Assembly (NCBI RefSeq): GCF_900104515.1
Contig: NZ_FNJL01000003.1
Span: 1 to 64,000, forward strand
Source: Paracidovorax cattleyae
GTDB taxonomy: Bacteria; Pseudomonadota; Gammaproteobacteria; Burkholderiales; Burkholderiaceae_C
Length of the DNA stretch: 64,000 nt
Direction: 5' to 3'
Both the position numbers and the translations under genes were made by a program. The stretch's first letter is position 1. Each line of letters starts with the position of its first letter. Shown here in pieces: positions 28,425 to 37,392 of this stretch. The notes under the pieces were generated by a model, which saw nothing but the letters and a program-made list of their open reading frames with translations, had not been told where the DNA came from and ran no database searches.

Positions 28425-28795
28425 ACCAGCGCACCTGCTTCCGCATCGGGCTCCAGGAACTCGAGCTGGTTGCCGGCCGGATCCTTCACGTAGAAGCGCA
28501 GGTAGCCCGGAAGTGCCCGGTTTTCCACCAGGGGAAGCTCGGCCTGCAGCAGGCGGCCGCGGAGTTCGGGCAGGTTGTCCACTTCGAACGCCAGGTGCGC
28601 CGCCGCGGGCGCCGGCTGCCAGCGCGTGGTGGGTACCAGGGCTATGCGCTGGTGCCCGGCCGCGAAATGCAGCGCGTTCTCGGCCGGATACCGCACCTCG
28701 GCCAGGCCGAGCAGGCCGGCATAGAAGGCGCGCATGGCGCCCTCCTCGCCTGCGGGAAACGGCAGCTGCACATGGTTGATGGAATGGATGGCCAT
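28421..28795 (-). CDS. VOC-family (glyoxalase/bleomycin-resistance fold) protein
   Basis: 124 residues. [14 protein letters not shown] at the start, HLAFEVD in the middle and GNQLEFLEP at the end provide the His/Glu metal-binding pattern of vicinal oxygen chelate enzymes. It lies between ssuD and ssuC and is coupled to ssuC, so a role in sulfonate or aldehyde by-product processing is likely by context. No substrate can be named; lyase or thiol-transferase activity is possible. Confidence 0.85.
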   Translation of the reverse strand: MAIHSINHVQLPFPAGEEGAMRAFYAGLLGLAEVRYPAENALHFAAGHQRIALVPTTRWQPAPAAAHLAFEVDNLPELRGRLLQAELPLVENRALPGYLRFYVKDPAGNQLEFLEPDAEAGALV

Positions 28796-28820
28796 GGGAA
28801 TCTCCTGTTGCGCGGGCCGC

Positions 28821-29999
28821 TCAGCTCTGCGCCGCGCGCGGCACGTACTGGTTGCCCACGATTTCGCCGAAGGGGCCGGTCAGGGGGCCCGCCGCCCGGC
28901 CGCCGCCGCCGATGCGCTCGCGCACCTCGGCCGGCAGCAGCGGGAACACCAGTTCCGCGAAGCGGTAGGCCTCTTCCAGGTGGGGGTAGCCGGAGAGCAC
29001 GAAGGTGTCGATACCCAGGTCCGCGTACTCCTGCATGCGCGCGGCCACGGTCTGCGGATCGCCCACCAGCGCCGTGCCCGCACCGCCGCGCACCAGGCCC
29101 ACGCCGGCCCAGAGGTTGGGGCTGATCTCCAGGTCCGCGCGGGCGCGGCGGGTGCCGCCGGCGTGCAGCGCGGCCATGCGGCGCTGCCCTTCGGAATCCA
29201 TCCGGGCGAACACCGCCTGCGCCTGCGCCACGGTCTCGTCCTGCACGCGGCTGATGAGCTCCTCGGCGGCGGCCCATGCGGCCTCGTCGGTCTCGCGCAC
29301 GATCACGTGCAGCCGGATGCCGAAGCGCACCGTGCGCCCCCGTTTCGCGGCGCGGGCGCGCACATCGGCCACCTTCTGCGCCACCGCGGCCGGCGGCTCG
29401 CCCCAGGTGAGGTAGGTATCGACCTGTTCCGCCGCGAGGTCGTGCGCCGCCTCCGACGAGCCACCGAAGTACACCGGCGGATAGGGCTTCTGCACCGGCG
29501 GATAGAGCAGCTTGGCGCCCTTCACCGACAGGTGCTCTCCCTCATAGTCGAAGGTGCCGCCCTCGTGGCTGCGCGACAGGATCTCGCGCCAGATGCGGAT
29601 GAATTCCTCCGACTGCGCATAGCGCTGGGCGTGGTCCAGGAAGACGCCGTCGCCCTCCAGTTCCGCGCGGTCGCCCCCCGTCACGAGGTTGATGAGCAGG
29701 CGCCCGCCCGACAGCCGGTCGAAGGTCGCGGCCATGCGCGCGGCCAGGGCCGGCTGGTGCAGGCCCGGGCGCACCGCCACGAGGAACTTCAGGCGCTGCG
29801 TCACCGGCGCGAGCGCCGAGGCGACGACCCAGGGGTCCTCGCAGGAGCGGCCCGTGGGGATCAGCACCCCTTCGTAGCCCAGAGTGTCGGCCGCCGTGGC
29901 CACCTGGCGCAGGTAGTCGTAGTTGACGGCGCGGGCCCCTTCGGACGTCCCGAGGTAGCGGCTGTCGCCGTGGGTGGGAATGAACCAGAACACGTGCAT
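28821..29999 (-). CDS. ssuD: FMNH2-dependent alkanesulfonate monooxygenase
   Basis: 392 residues, bacterial luciferase-like fold. [17 protein letters not shown] is the SsuD N-terminus; [30 protein letters not shown] and [12 protein letters not shown] are family blocks. Oxidises alkanesulfonates to aldehyde and sulfite with FMNH2 from SsuE and O2. Slightly longer than E. coli SsuD (381) at the C-terminus. Followed closely by the VOC gene. Confidence 0.96.
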   Translation of the reverse strand: MHVFWFIPTHGDSRYLGTSEGARAVNYDYLRQVATAADTLGYEGVLIPTGRSCEDPWVVASALAPVTQRLKFLVAVRPGLHQPALAARMAATFDRLSGGRLLINLVTGGDRAELEGDGVFLDHAQRYAQSEEFIRIWREILSRSHEGGTFDYEGEHLSVKGAKLLYPPVQKPYPPVYFGGSSEAAHDLAAEQVDTYLTWGEPPAAVAQKVADVRARAAKRGRTVRFGIRLHVIVRETDEAAWAAAEELISRVQDETVAQAQAVFARMDSEGQRRMAALHAGGTRRARADLEISPNLWAGVGLVRGGAGTALVGDPQTVAARMQEYADLGIDTFVLSGYPHLEEAYRFAELVFPLLPAEVRERIGGGGRAAGPLTGPFGEIVGNQYVPRAAQS

Positions 30000-30029
30000 G
30001 GGAGGCTTTCTCGAAAGATGGGAACGATG

Positions 30030-30254
30030 TCAGTAGGAGATGGCGAAGCGCGGCCAGGGGGCAGGCACGGACACCGGCGCCGGCTTGGGCACGGTGGGCG
30101 GCGCATGCCGTGCCGTGCGCTGTGCGGGGTGCGGATGCGGGACCGCGGCGCCCTGGGTGTGCACCGAGGGACGGAGCCCCCAGGCGCGCGCGGTCACCGC
30201 CAGCAGGCGCCGCGCGCCCGGACCGAGGGCCGTGGACGTTGGCAGGATGGACAT
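30030..30254 (-). CDS. Small protein of unknown function in the ssu operon
   Basis: 74 residues from ATG 30254, which has GAGGAG 9 bases upstream. The sequence is basic, Pro/Ala/His-rich (for example GAAVPHPHPAQRTARH) and ends AISY; no domain, signal peptide or membrane segment is clear. It fills the space between ssuA (36 bases upstream) and ssuD (30 bases downstream), so it is translated with them if real. The good ribosome site favours a real gene; a decayed spacer is the alternative. Confidence 0.5.
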   Translation of the reverse strand: MSILPTSTALGPGARRLLAVTARAWGLRPSVHTQGAAVPHPHPAQRTARHAPPTVPKPAPVSVPAPWPRFAISY

Positions 30255-30289
30255 GGGTGGTGCTCCTCGGGCGGCCGGGCCGTAACGGG

Positions 30290-31273
30290 CTACAGCAGTT
30301 CCACAGGCGCGGCCTGCAGCACGTCGAGCTTCTTCGGTATCAGCTTGAGATCGAAGAAGGTGTCCGCGATGGCCTGCTGCTCGGCCAGGATCTCGCGGGT
30401 CACGGCCCGCGTGCCGTAGCCCACGCGGCCGACGAACAGTTCGGTCACCGCACGGTCCAGGCCCAGCACCTGGGACAATTCCGCGGCGGCTTCGGCCTTG
30501 TGGCCCGAAACCCATTGGTCGATGCCGTCCACCTCCTCGATGGCGATGCGCAGCACGTCCGCATTGCGGGCGGCAAAGTCGCGCGAGGTGAAGTAGAAGG
30601 CCCGGTTGTTCACCACGCCCGTGGCGTCGGCCAGGATGCGCGCGTCCAGCGCCTTCTGGGCCGCGGCGAGGAACGGGTCCCAAATCACCCAGGCGTCCAC
30701 CGCGCCGCGCTCGAAAGCAGCGCGCGCATCCGGCGGGGCCAGGAAGACGGACTGCACGTCGCGGTACTGCAGGCCGTTCTTCTCCAGCAGTTTCGCGAGG
30801 AAGTAATGCACGTTGGAGCCCTTGTTGTAGGCCACGCGCCTGCCCTTGAGGTCCGCCACGCTGCGGATGGCCGAGCCCTTGGGCACCACCACCGCCTCCA
30901 GCGCCGGGCGCGGCACCGTCGCCCCCGCATACACGAGCGGCGCACCCGCGGCCTGGGCGAAGATCGGCGGGGCCTCGCCCACGTCGCCGAAATCGATGGA
31001 ACCGACGTTCAGCGCCTCCAGTTGCACCGGGCCGGCGTTGAACTCCGTCCAGGTCACCTTCACGCCCAGGGGGGCGAGGCGCTTTTCCAGGGTGCCACGC
31101 GCTTTCAGCAGCGAAAGCCAGCCCTTCTGGTGGCCGACCCGCAGGGTGCGCGCGGCACCTGCGGACTGCGCCCAGCCCGGCAGCGCGGCCAGGGCGGCGG
31201 CGCCCGCGCCGGCGGCCAGCCAGCGGCGGCGGGAAGAGACATCGGTGGCGGAAGATCGGGACAACGGGACCAT
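30290..31273 (-). CDS. ssuA: Aliphatic sulfonate-binding periplasmic protein
   Basis: 327 residues. The signal sequence SSRRRWLAAGAGAAALAALPGWAQSA has an RRRW Tat-like start. The mature protein follows the SsuA/TauA/ThiY solute-binding fold (LRVGHQKGWLSLLKARG, NVGSIDFGDVGEAPPIFAQ, NKGSNVHYFLAKLL). Start ATG 31273 with CCGGAG upstream. Delivers sulfonates to SsuBC. Confidence 0.93.
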   Translation of the reverse strand: MVPLSRSSATDVSSRRRWLAAGAGAAALAALPGWAQSAGAARTLRVGHQKGWLSLLKARGTLEKRLAPLGVKVTWTEFNAGPVQLEALNVGSIDFGDVGEAPPIFAQAAGAPLVYAGATVPRPALEAVVVPKGSAIRSVADLKGRRVAYNKGSNVHYFLAKLLEKNGLQYRDVQSVFLAPPDARAAFERGAVDAWVIWDPFLAAAQKALDARILADATGVVNNRAFYFTSRDFAARNADVLRIAIEEVDGIDQWVSGHKAEAAAELSQVLGLDRAVTELFVGRVGYGTRAVTREILAEQQAIADTFFDLKLIPKKLDVLQAAPVELL

Positions 31274-31411
31274 GTCGAAAGCTCCGGAAAGAATGGATGG
31301 ACAGGGGCGGCCCTGCCCACCGGCCAAGGCTGCGCCCGGCAGGGGCGGCGCACGCCATGCCCTGCGGGAACGAACGGATCGGAAATCGGAGGTGGCGCCT
31401 GCGCCTTCCCG

Positions 31412-31999
31412 TCAGACGCTACATCGCACCTGGTCGAAGGGAATGGGTGGGAAACGCACGGCGTGGGCCGGCAGGCGCATCGCGTCGTTCACGAGCAGGT
31501 CCAGCGCTTCATCGAGCCGCTGGGAGATTTCGGGCCCGATGGCATAGGCGCCTTCGGGCGTCAGCGCCACCTGCGCGTCGGTCGCATAGACCCCTGGCAG
31601 GATGTGGCGGGCGCCGAGCGACTGCAGCACCGGCCGCAGGGCGTAATCCAGCGCCAGCATGTGGTGCGGGCTGCCGCCCGTGGCCAGAGGCAGCACGGCC
31701 TTGCCCCGCAGCGCCGACTGGGGCAGAAGGTCCAGGAAGACCTTGAGCACGCCGCTGTAGGCCGCCTTGTAGACCGGGGTGGCCACCACCAGCGCGTCGG
31801 CCTCGGCCACCTGGTCCACCGCGCGGGCGATGGAACGGTGGCCCGTGTCCGCCAGCAGAAGCGCCTGGGGCGAGAGATCGCGGATGTGCAGGCGGTGCAC
31901 CGCCGCACCGCGCACCGCGAGCCGGAGCGACACGCCGTCCAGCAGCGCGGCCGAACGCGAACGCTCCGAGGGGCTTCCGGCGATCAGGAGGATGGACAT
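31412..31999 (-). CDS. ssuE: NADPH-dependent FMN reductase
   Basis: 195 residues. Flavodoxin-like fold starting MSILLIAGSPSERSRSAALL; VVATPVYKAAYSGVLKVFLDLLP and PLATGGSPHHMLALDYAL match SsuE. Supplies FMNH2 to SsuD. ATG 31999 is chosen; an in-frame start at 32050 would overlap the sbp gene. Gap of 138 bases to ssuA. Confidence 0.93.
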   Translation of the reverse strand: MSILLIAGSPSERSRSAALLDGVSLRLAVRGAAVHRLHIRDLSPQALLLADTGHRSIARAVDQVAEADALVVATPVYKAAYSGVLKVFLDLLPQSALRGKAVLPLATGGSPHHMLALDYALRPVLQSLGARHILPGVYATDAQVALTPEGAYAIGPEISQRLDEALDLLVNDAMRLPAHAVRFPPIPFDQVRCSV

Positions 32000-32046
32000 G
32001 GGAACGGCTTTCTCGGTGGCGGAGACAAGGCGGGCGGCCAGCAGAC

Positions 32047-33072
32047 TCACTTCTTCGTGTAGATCTGGTCGAAGCTGGCGCCGTCGGCGAAATGGTCCTG
32101 GTCGGCCTTGGTCCAGCCGCCGAACGCCTGGTCGATGGTGACCAGCGTGAGCTTGGGGAACTGCGCCTCGTACTTGGCCTTCGCCTTCTCGCCGGTCGGG
32201 CGGTAGAAATGCTTGCCGGCGATGTCCTGGCCCTCGTCCGAGTAGAGGTACTTCAGGTATTCCTCGGCCACGGCGCGCGTGCCCTTCTTGTCCACCACCT
32301 TGTCCACCACGGCCACGCTGGGCTCGGCCAGGATGGAGAGCGACGGGGCCACGATCTGGAACTTCTCTGCGCCGAACTCCTTCAGGGCCAGGAACGCTTC
32401 GTTCTCCCAGGCCAGCAGCACATCGCCCACGCCGCGCTGCACGAAGGTGATCGTGGAGCCGCGCGCGCCGGTGTCGAGCACCGGCACGTTCTTGTAGAGC
32501 TTGCCGACGAATTCCTTCGCCTGCGCGTCGCCGCCGTACTTGCGCTTGGCGTACTCCCAGGCGGCCAGGTAGTTCCAGCGCGCACCGCCGGACGTCTTGG
32601 GATTGGGAGTGATCACCTGCACGCCGGGCTTCACGAGGTCGTCCCAGTCCTTGATGCCCTTGGGGTTGCCCTTCTTCACGAGGAACACGATCGTGGAGGT
32701 GTAGGGCGCGGAGTTGTGCGGCAGGCGCTTCTGCCAGTCCGGCCTGACCAGCCCGCCATGCTTGACCAGCGCATCGATGTCGCCGCCCAGCGCCAGCGTG
32801 GCCACGTCGGCGTCGATGCCGTCGATGATCGAGCGCGCCTGCTTGCCCGAGCCGCCGTGCGATTGCTTGACCTGCACATCCTGTCCGGTCTTGCCCTTCC
32901 AGTACTTGGCGAACGCCTGGTTGTAGTCCACATACAGTTCACGCGTCGGGTCGTACGACACGTTCAGCAACTGCGCCGGCTGCTGGGCGATGGCCGGCGT
33001 GGCCAGTGCGGCCATGGCACCGGCGAGGACGGCGGCGGCGGGAAACTTGATAAAGTGGCGGCGAAGGTTCAT
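32047..33072 (-). CDS. sbp: Sulfate/thiosulfate-binding periplasmic protein
   Basis: 341 residues. Sec signal peptide [18 protein letters not shown] to about AIAQQ. Family blocks: [62 protein letters not shown]: the Sbp/CysP sulfate-binding family. First gene of the sulfur operon. The transporter membrane genes (cysTWA) are not in the window, so it must work with a distant permease. Confidence 0.94.
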   Translation of the reverse strand: MNLRRHFIKFPAAAVLAGAMAALATPAIAQQPAQLLNVSYDPTRELYVDYNQAFAKYWKGKTGQDVQVKQSHGGSGKQARSIIDGIDADVATLALGGDIDALVKHGGLVRPDWQKRLPHNSAPYTSTIVFLVKKGNPKGIKDWDDLVKPGVQVITPNPKTSGGARWNYLAAWEYAKRKYGGDAQAKEFVGKLYKNVPVLDTGARGSTITFVQRGVGDVLLAWENEAFLALKEFGAEKFQIVAPSLSILAEPSVAVVDKVVDKKGTRAVAEEYLKYLYSDEGQDIAGKHFYRPTGEKAKAKYEAQFPKLTLVTIDQAFGGWTKADQDHFADGASFDQIYTKK

Positions 33073-33151
33073 GAGGGACTTTCCAAAGGGGATCCGTGGA
33101 CGGTGCGGTAGAGCACGGCACCGATGCACCGCATTCTGAAAGCCCCTCTTC

Positions 33152-33180
33152 AAAACTGAAAATACTGAAATTTCAGTTTT
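33152..33180. promoter_or_regulatory. ACTGAAA repeat palindrome upstream of the sulfur operon
   Basis: ACTGAAA at 33155-33161 and 33164-33170 and its reverse TTTCAGT at 33171-33177. ACTGAAATTTCAGT (33164-33177) is a perfect 14-base palindrome, and AAAACTGAAA / TTTCAGTTTT bracket the whole block. It lies about 80 bases before the sbp ATG in an AT-rich island. Likely site for a CysB/Cbl-type activator. Confidence 0.6.
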
Positions 33181-33184
33181 AAAT

Positions 33185-33203
33185 TTCCAAAACATCTTTG
33201 GAA
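33185..33203. promoter_or_regulatory. TTCCAAA-N5-TTTGGAA palindrome
   Basis: Perfect 7-base arms with a 5-base spacer, 5 bases from the ACTGAAA block and 78 bases before yggX. It could serve sbp-ssu, yggX or both. The binding protein is unknown. Confidence 0.55.
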
Positions 33204-33280
33204 CACCCTCTCTCCGTGTCTCGCACCTTCCGTGCGAAGACCTTCGTCTTTTCTCTTCCGTCAGAACAAGGAACCCACCC

Positions 33281-33553
33281 ATGGCCCGTACCGTCCAGTG
33301 CATCAAGCTCGGCAAGGAAGCCGAAGGCCTCGACTTCCCTCCGTACCCGGGCGACCTGGGCAGGCGCATTTTCGAAAACGTGAGCAAGGAAGCCTGGGCC
33401 GGCTGGCTCAAGCACCAGACCATGCTCGTGAACGAGAACCGCCTGAACCTCGCCGATGCACGTGCGCGGCAGTACCTCGCGCGCCAGATGGAGCAGCATT
33501 TCTTCGGCGGCGGCGCGGATGCCGCCGCGGGCTACGTGCCCCCCAGCGCCTGA
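33281..33553 (+). CDS. yggX: Probable Fe(2+)-trafficking protein YggX
   Basis: 90 residues. [24 protein letters not shown] is the family signature with the conserved Cys7; [26 protein letters not shown] follows. Protects Fe-S clusters from oxidants. ATG 33281 follows CAAGGAA. Ends in an intrinsic terminator. Shares its upstream region with the sulfur operon. Confidence 0.95.
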   Translation: MARTVQCIKLGKEAEGLDFPPYPGDLGRRIFENVSKEAWAGWLKHQTMLVNENRLNLADARARQYLARQMEQHFFGGGADAAAGYVPPSA

Positions 33554-33609
33554 CGCGCGGGCGGTGCCGGCTCCCGTGCCGGCCCCTGCCTTCGCCATCC
33601 ACGCCCGAC

Positions 33610-33637
33610 AGCCCGGCCCCGCCGGGCTTTTCTTTTT
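33610..33637 (+). terminator. Intrinsic terminator after yggX
   Basis: AGCCCGGC-CCC-GCCGGGCT followed by TTTCTTTTT. Confidence 0.9.
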
Positions 33638-33700
33638 GTGCGGCAGCGCTCCCACGCGGGCCCCTGACGCCGCGCAAGCCGCCGGCCCCCGCGGCGCCCC

Positions 33701-33706
33701 GACAAT
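33701..33706 (+). promoter_or_regulatory. -10-like element of mnmC (leaderless start)
   Basis: GACAAT, 6 bases before the mnmC ATG in GACAATCGCCGCATG. No Shine-Dalgarno and no clear -35 precede. Confidence 0.45.
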
Positions 33707-33712
33707 CGCCGC

Positions 33713-35626
33713 ATGTCCGAACCCATCGACTGGCTCCCCGACGGCACCCCGTTCAATCCGCGCTTCGGCGACCGCTACCACAGCGAAACCGGGCTCGCGC
33801 AGGCGCGCGAAGTCTTCCTGCACGGCTGCGGACTGCCGCAGGCCTGGGCCGGCCAGGCGCAGTGGCGGGTGCTGGAGACCGGCTTCGGCTTCGGCCTGAA
33901 CTTCATCACCACCTGGGCCGCCTGGCGCGCCGACCCCGCACGGCCGCGGCTGCTGCATTTCGTGTCCTGCGAGGCGTTCCCCGTCTCCGCGGACGACCTG
34001 CTGCGCTCCCTGCAGGGGCATGGCGAACTGGAACTGCTGGCCCGCGCCCTGCACGCCCGGTACTGGGGCCTGCTGCCCGGCGTGCACCGCCTGGCATTCG
34101 AGGGCGGCCAGGTGCTGCTCACGCTCTACATCGGCGATGCGCAGGCCATGCTGCGCCAGCAGCAGCCGGTGGCCGACGCGGTGTACCTGGACGGCTTCAG
34201 TCCCCAGGTGAACCCCGGACTCTGGGAAATGCACACGCTCAAGGCCGTGGCGCGCTGCTGCCGCCGCGGCACCCGCCTCGCCACCTGGAGCGTGGCCGGC
34301 GCGGTGCGCGACGGGCTCGCGCAATGCGGCTTCCAGGTGCACAAGGTGCCGGGACTTCCCCCCAAGCGCGCCAATCTGCAGGCCGTGTTCGATCCGGCGT
34401 GGGAGCCGCGCCCCGCCCAGGCGGAGCTGTCCGATGTCCGCGTGCCGGGCGGACCGTCGGGCGTGCTGGTCATCGGCGGCGGGCTGTCGGGCGCCGCCGT
34501 GGCGGCGAGCCTGGCACGGCGCGGCTGGCAGGTGCGGGTGCTGGACGAGGGCGCGGAGCCGGCGGCCGGTGCCTCGGGCCTGCCGGCCGGCGTGTTCGCG
34601 CCGCACGTGTCGCCCGACGACAGTCCGCTTTCTCGCCTGTCGCGCGCAGGCGTGCGGGCCACGCTGCACGCCCTGGAGGGCATGCATGCGCTGGCCGACG
34701 GCGAGGACTGGAGCGCCTGCGGCGTGCTGGAGCATGAACTGGCCGGCAGGAGCCGCCTGCCGGCCGCCTGGGCCGGGGATGCCCCGGCCGGCGCCGAATG
34801 GAGCCGGCCTGCCGATGCCGCCACGCGGCAGGCCGCCGGCCTGCCGGCCACCGCCGTCGCCACCTGGCATGTGCGCGGCGGCTGGCTGCGCCCGGCGCGG
34901 CTGGTGCGCGCCCTGCTGGACCATCCGGCCATCCACTGGCAGGGCGGCAGCGCAATCGCCCGGCTGGAGCCGGTGGAGGCCCCTGGCGCCGGCGTCCGCT
35001 GGCAGGCCTTCGGCACCGATGGCGCACTGCTGGCCGAGGCGCCCCACGTGGTCATCGCGGCCGGCTACGGAAGCCGGCCCTGGCTGCCCGATCGGTACCC
35101 CATCCACCCGCTGCGCGGCCAGGTGAGCTGGGGCGTGCGCGGCGAGGCGGAACCGGCGGCGGCATGGCCGCCCTTCCCCGTCAACGGCCACGGCAACCTG
35201 GTGCCGCACGCCGGCGCGCCGGGCCATGCGATCTGGGTGATGGGCTCGACCTTCGAGCGCGGCCAGACGGAACTGCCCCCCACGCCCCAGGAACAGGCGC
35301 AAGCCCATGCGGCCAACGCCGCCAAGCTGGAACAACTGCTGCCCGCGCTGGCGCAGGGGCTTGCGCCCGCCATCGCCGGCCCGGGCGCCGCCCCCGGCCA
35401 CTGGGCCGCCGTGCGCTGCACCGCGCCCGACCGGCTGCCTTTCGTCGGGCCGGTGGATGCCGCACGGCAGCCCGGGCTCTGGGTCTGCGCCGCCATGGGC
35501 GCGCGCGGGCTCACACTGTCGCAGCTGTGCGGGGAACTGCTGGCCGCCCGCATGATGGGCGAACCGCTGCCCGTGGAAGCCCGCCTGGCACGGGCGCTGT
35601 CCACCGAGCGGCTTCCTGGAGACTGA
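33713..35626 (+). CDS. mnmC: Bifunctional tRNA (mnm5s2U34) methyltransferase/FAD-dependent oxidoreductase
   Basis: 637 residues. The N-terminal methyltransferase (1-235) has LETGFGFGLNFITTWAAW as SAM loop and DAVYLDGFSPQVNPGLWE. The C-terminal FAD/DAO domain starts VLVIGGGLSGAAVAASLARRGW (about 250) and ends ALGLRRHG-type FAD motifs (WVCAAMGARGLTLSQLCGELLAA). It converts cmnm5s2U to nm5s2U and then mnm5s2U. Both halves are intact. Short leader or none. Confidence 0.95.
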   Translation: MSEPIDWLPDGTPFNPRFGDRYHSETGLAQAREVFLHGCGLPQAWAGQAQWRVLETGFGFGLNFITTWAAWRADPARPRLLHFVSCEAFPVSADDLLRSLQGHGELELLARALHARYWGLLPGVHRLAFEGGQVLLTLYIGDAQAMLRQQQPVADAVYLDGFSPQVNPGLWEMHTLKAVARCCRRGTRLATWSVAGAVRDGLAQCGFQVHKVPGLPPKRANLQAVFDPAWEPRPAQAELSDVRVPGGPSGVLVIGGGLSGAAVAASLARRGWQVRVLDEGAEPAAGASGLPAGVFAPHVSPDDSPLSRLSRAGVRATLHALEGMHALADGEDWSACGVLEHELAGRSRLPAAWAGDAPAGAEWSRPADAATRQAAGLPATAVATWHVRGGWLRPARLVRALLDHPAIHWQGGSAIARLEPVEAPGAGVRWQAFGTDGALLAEAPHVVIAAGYGSRPWLPDRYPIHPLRGQVSWGVRGEAEPAAAWPPFPVNGHGNLVPHAGAPGHAIWVMGSTFERGQTELPPTPQEQAQAHAANAAKLEQLLPALAQGLAPAIAGPGAAPGHWAAVRCTAPDRLPFVGPVDAARQPGLWVCAAMGARGLTLSQLCGELLAARMMGEPLPVEARLARALSTERLPGD

Positions 35627-35718
35627 ACGTTCGCAAGCCCGTCAGCGCCGTGCAGGCACAATGTCCGGCGTATCCACCCCTGCCTTCGGGAGAGCTGCGA
35701 AAGCGCAATGGAGCCAGT

Positions 35719-35898
35719 GTGAAATCCCGTCGCCTCGGCCGCTTCTGGCGGAGATGGCCCGCCGCTTCCATCCACCCCGTCGCGCAAGCCAACATGCCCA
35801 GCCGCCGCATCGCCGAGTCGCTCGGCGGTGTCCCCGTCTCCCGCCGGCAGGGAACGAAGTACGACACCGTGGTCTACCGGATTCCAGCCAGCCGCTGA
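35719..35898 (+). pseudogene. C-terminal remnant of a GNAT acetyltransferase
   Basis: 59 codons from GTG 35719. The segment ANMPSRRIAESLGGVPVSRR ending KYDTVVYRIP is like the last strand-helix-strand of GNAT acetyltransferases (N-x-x-S-x-R-x-A-E-x-L-G). The acetyl-CoA P-loop (RxxGxG/A) and the whole N-terminal part are missing, and the 90 bases before show no matching frame. Reported as a gene fragment; a genuine small protein is less likely. The 35627-35935 interval holds nothing else. Confidence 0.5.
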
Positions 35899-35935
35899 CC
35901 TGGCCGGCGCAAGGCAGACGTTACCTTCCGACGGC

Positions 35936-37180
35936 TCAAGGGGTGGTCGGGCCGGCTTTCGCCTTGCGCGCCGGTATCCACACGCCGAGCATGGCCGCCG
36001 CGGCGAGCGAGAGCAGTCCGGTCACGGCGATGCCGCCGGCCAGCGAGGCGGTAGCCACCAGCGCCGACAGCAGCGCAGGCCCGCAGGAGCCGCCGAGGTC
36101 CGACAGGAAGCGCCACACCGCGAGGAAGTACTGGCGGCCGTGGCGGGGCGCGAAGTCCGCGCCCAGCGTCATGATCAGGCCCGAGCCGATGCCGTTGCCG
36201 AAGCCGATCGCCGTCGCGGCGATCAGCAGCGTCGCGAAGCCGCCGGTGAATGGCATCGCCAGCAGCGCCAGCCCGATGATCGCCATCGACGGCACGGCCA
36301 CCCAGCGGCGGCCCTTGAGGTCCATCACACGGCCCGCCGGGTAGAACAGCAGCATCTCGATGCCGCCGGCGATGCCGTAGATCACCGAGGTGACCGCCGG
36401 CGCCAGCAGCAGGTGGTCCGCCCACAGCGGGATCACCGCCTGGCGCGAAGCGCGCACCGCGCTCACCAGTGCCACGCCGAGTCCCAGGGTCAGGAATACC
36501 CGGCGGTGGTCCGCCAGGATCGAACCCAGGCCCACCGGCGCCGGGGCCGGCGCGCCCGCGGGATGCGGTGGCGCCACGAGGTCCGTCAACCGGGCGCCGA
36601 CGGCCGCCGCCGCGAGCACGCCCGCGATGCCGACGGCGAAGGCGGCCTTCAGCCCGAAGGCATGCACCGCCGCGGCCGAGAGGAATGGCCCGATGAACAT
36701 GCCGATGCGCATCACCCCGCCCAGCGTGGACAGGGCCCGGGCGCGATAGGCGGCCGGCACGGCCTCGGTCAGGTAGCTCTGGCGCGCCAAGTTGTAGATG
36801 GCCTGCGACATGCCCACCATGCAGCAGCCGATCGCCAGCGGGACCACGCCCGGCAGCAGCACGGCCAGCGCCATACCGATAGCGCTCCACAGGCCCGCGG
36901 CGACGATCGCCCAGCGCTCGCCCCAGCGTATCGTGATGTACGACGCGGGAATATTGTTCAGCAGGGAACCCAGCCCGATCAGCGTGACGACGAAGGCCGC
37001 CATCGATACCGATGCGCCCAGTTCCCGGGCCAGCAGCGGCACGATCGGCAGGATGGCCCCCTCGCCCACCCCGAACAGCAGCGACGGCCCGAAGGCCGGC
37101 AGCGCGATCCGGCGCCACGAGAACGCATCGGTGCCGGTGCTGGCAGCTGGTGACAAAGCGGGGGGAGTGGTGTCGTTCAT
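35936..37180 (-). CDS. Major facilitator superfamily transporter
   Basis: 414 residues with 12 predicted membrane helices and the MFS loop motif weakly kept (SYITIRWGERWAIVAAG between helices 2 and 3; GRVMDLKGRRWVAVPSM between 8 and 9). Probable drug/metabolite:H+ antiporter of the 12-TMS type. ATG 37180 is taken as start; a longer open frame to 37318 lacks membrane or signal sense. Divergent from the TSUP exporter across an AT-rich promoter region. Substrate unknown. Confidence 0.85.
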   Translation of the reverse strand: MNDTTPPALSPAASTGTDAFSWRRIALPAFGPSLLFGVGEGAILPIVPLLARELGASVSMAAFVVTLIGLGSLLNNIPASYITIRWGERWAIVAAGLWSAIGMALAVLLPGVVPLAIGCCMVGMSQAIYNLARQSYLTEAVPAAYRARALSTLGGVMRIGMFIGPFLSAAAVHAFGLKAAFAVGIAGVLAAAAVGARLTDLVAPPHPAGAPAPAPVGLGSILADHRRVFLTLGLGVALVSAVRASRQAVIPLWADHLLLAPAVTSVIYGIAGGIEMLLFYPAGRVMDLKGRRWVAVPSMAIIGLALLAMPFTGGFATLLIAATAIGFGNGIGSGLIMTLGADFAPRHGRQYFLAVWRFLSDLGGSCGPALLSALVATASLAGGIAVTGLLSLAAAAMLGVWIPARKAKAGPTTP

Positions 37181-37324
37181 GGGCGAGGCGCTGCGGCGAG
37201 GGCTGCAAGGGCGGCAGACGCCCGGCGCCAACGATACGCCAAGCGTGCACACCGCGCCGGCCTGAACCGTGGAATGGCGACCCGCACCGGCGGACGGCGG
37301 CGGAGCGTCCGACACCAATATACA

Positions 37325-37336
37325 TATATCGATATA
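37325..37336. promoter_or_regulatory. TATATCGATATA palindrome
   Basis: Perfect 12-base palindrome in an AT-rich patch (ATATACATATATCGATATAC region), unusual in this GC-rich genome, midway between divergent MFS and TSUP genes. Possible operator; regulator unknown. Confidence 0.4.
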
Positions 37337-37357
37337 CCTGAAGGAGCAAACAATAGT

Positions 37358-37385
37358 TTGAAACCATAAGGCGAGCCCCTACAGT
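37358..37385 (+). promoter_or_regulatory. Promoter of the TSUP-cysI operon (leaderless)
   Basis: TTGAAA (37358-37363), 16-base spacer, TACAGT (37380-37385), then 7 bases to the ATG. Five of six and four of six matches to the sigma-70 consensus. The predicted transcript starts at or next to the start codon. Confidence 0.6.
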
Positions 37386-37392
37386 CACGCCC

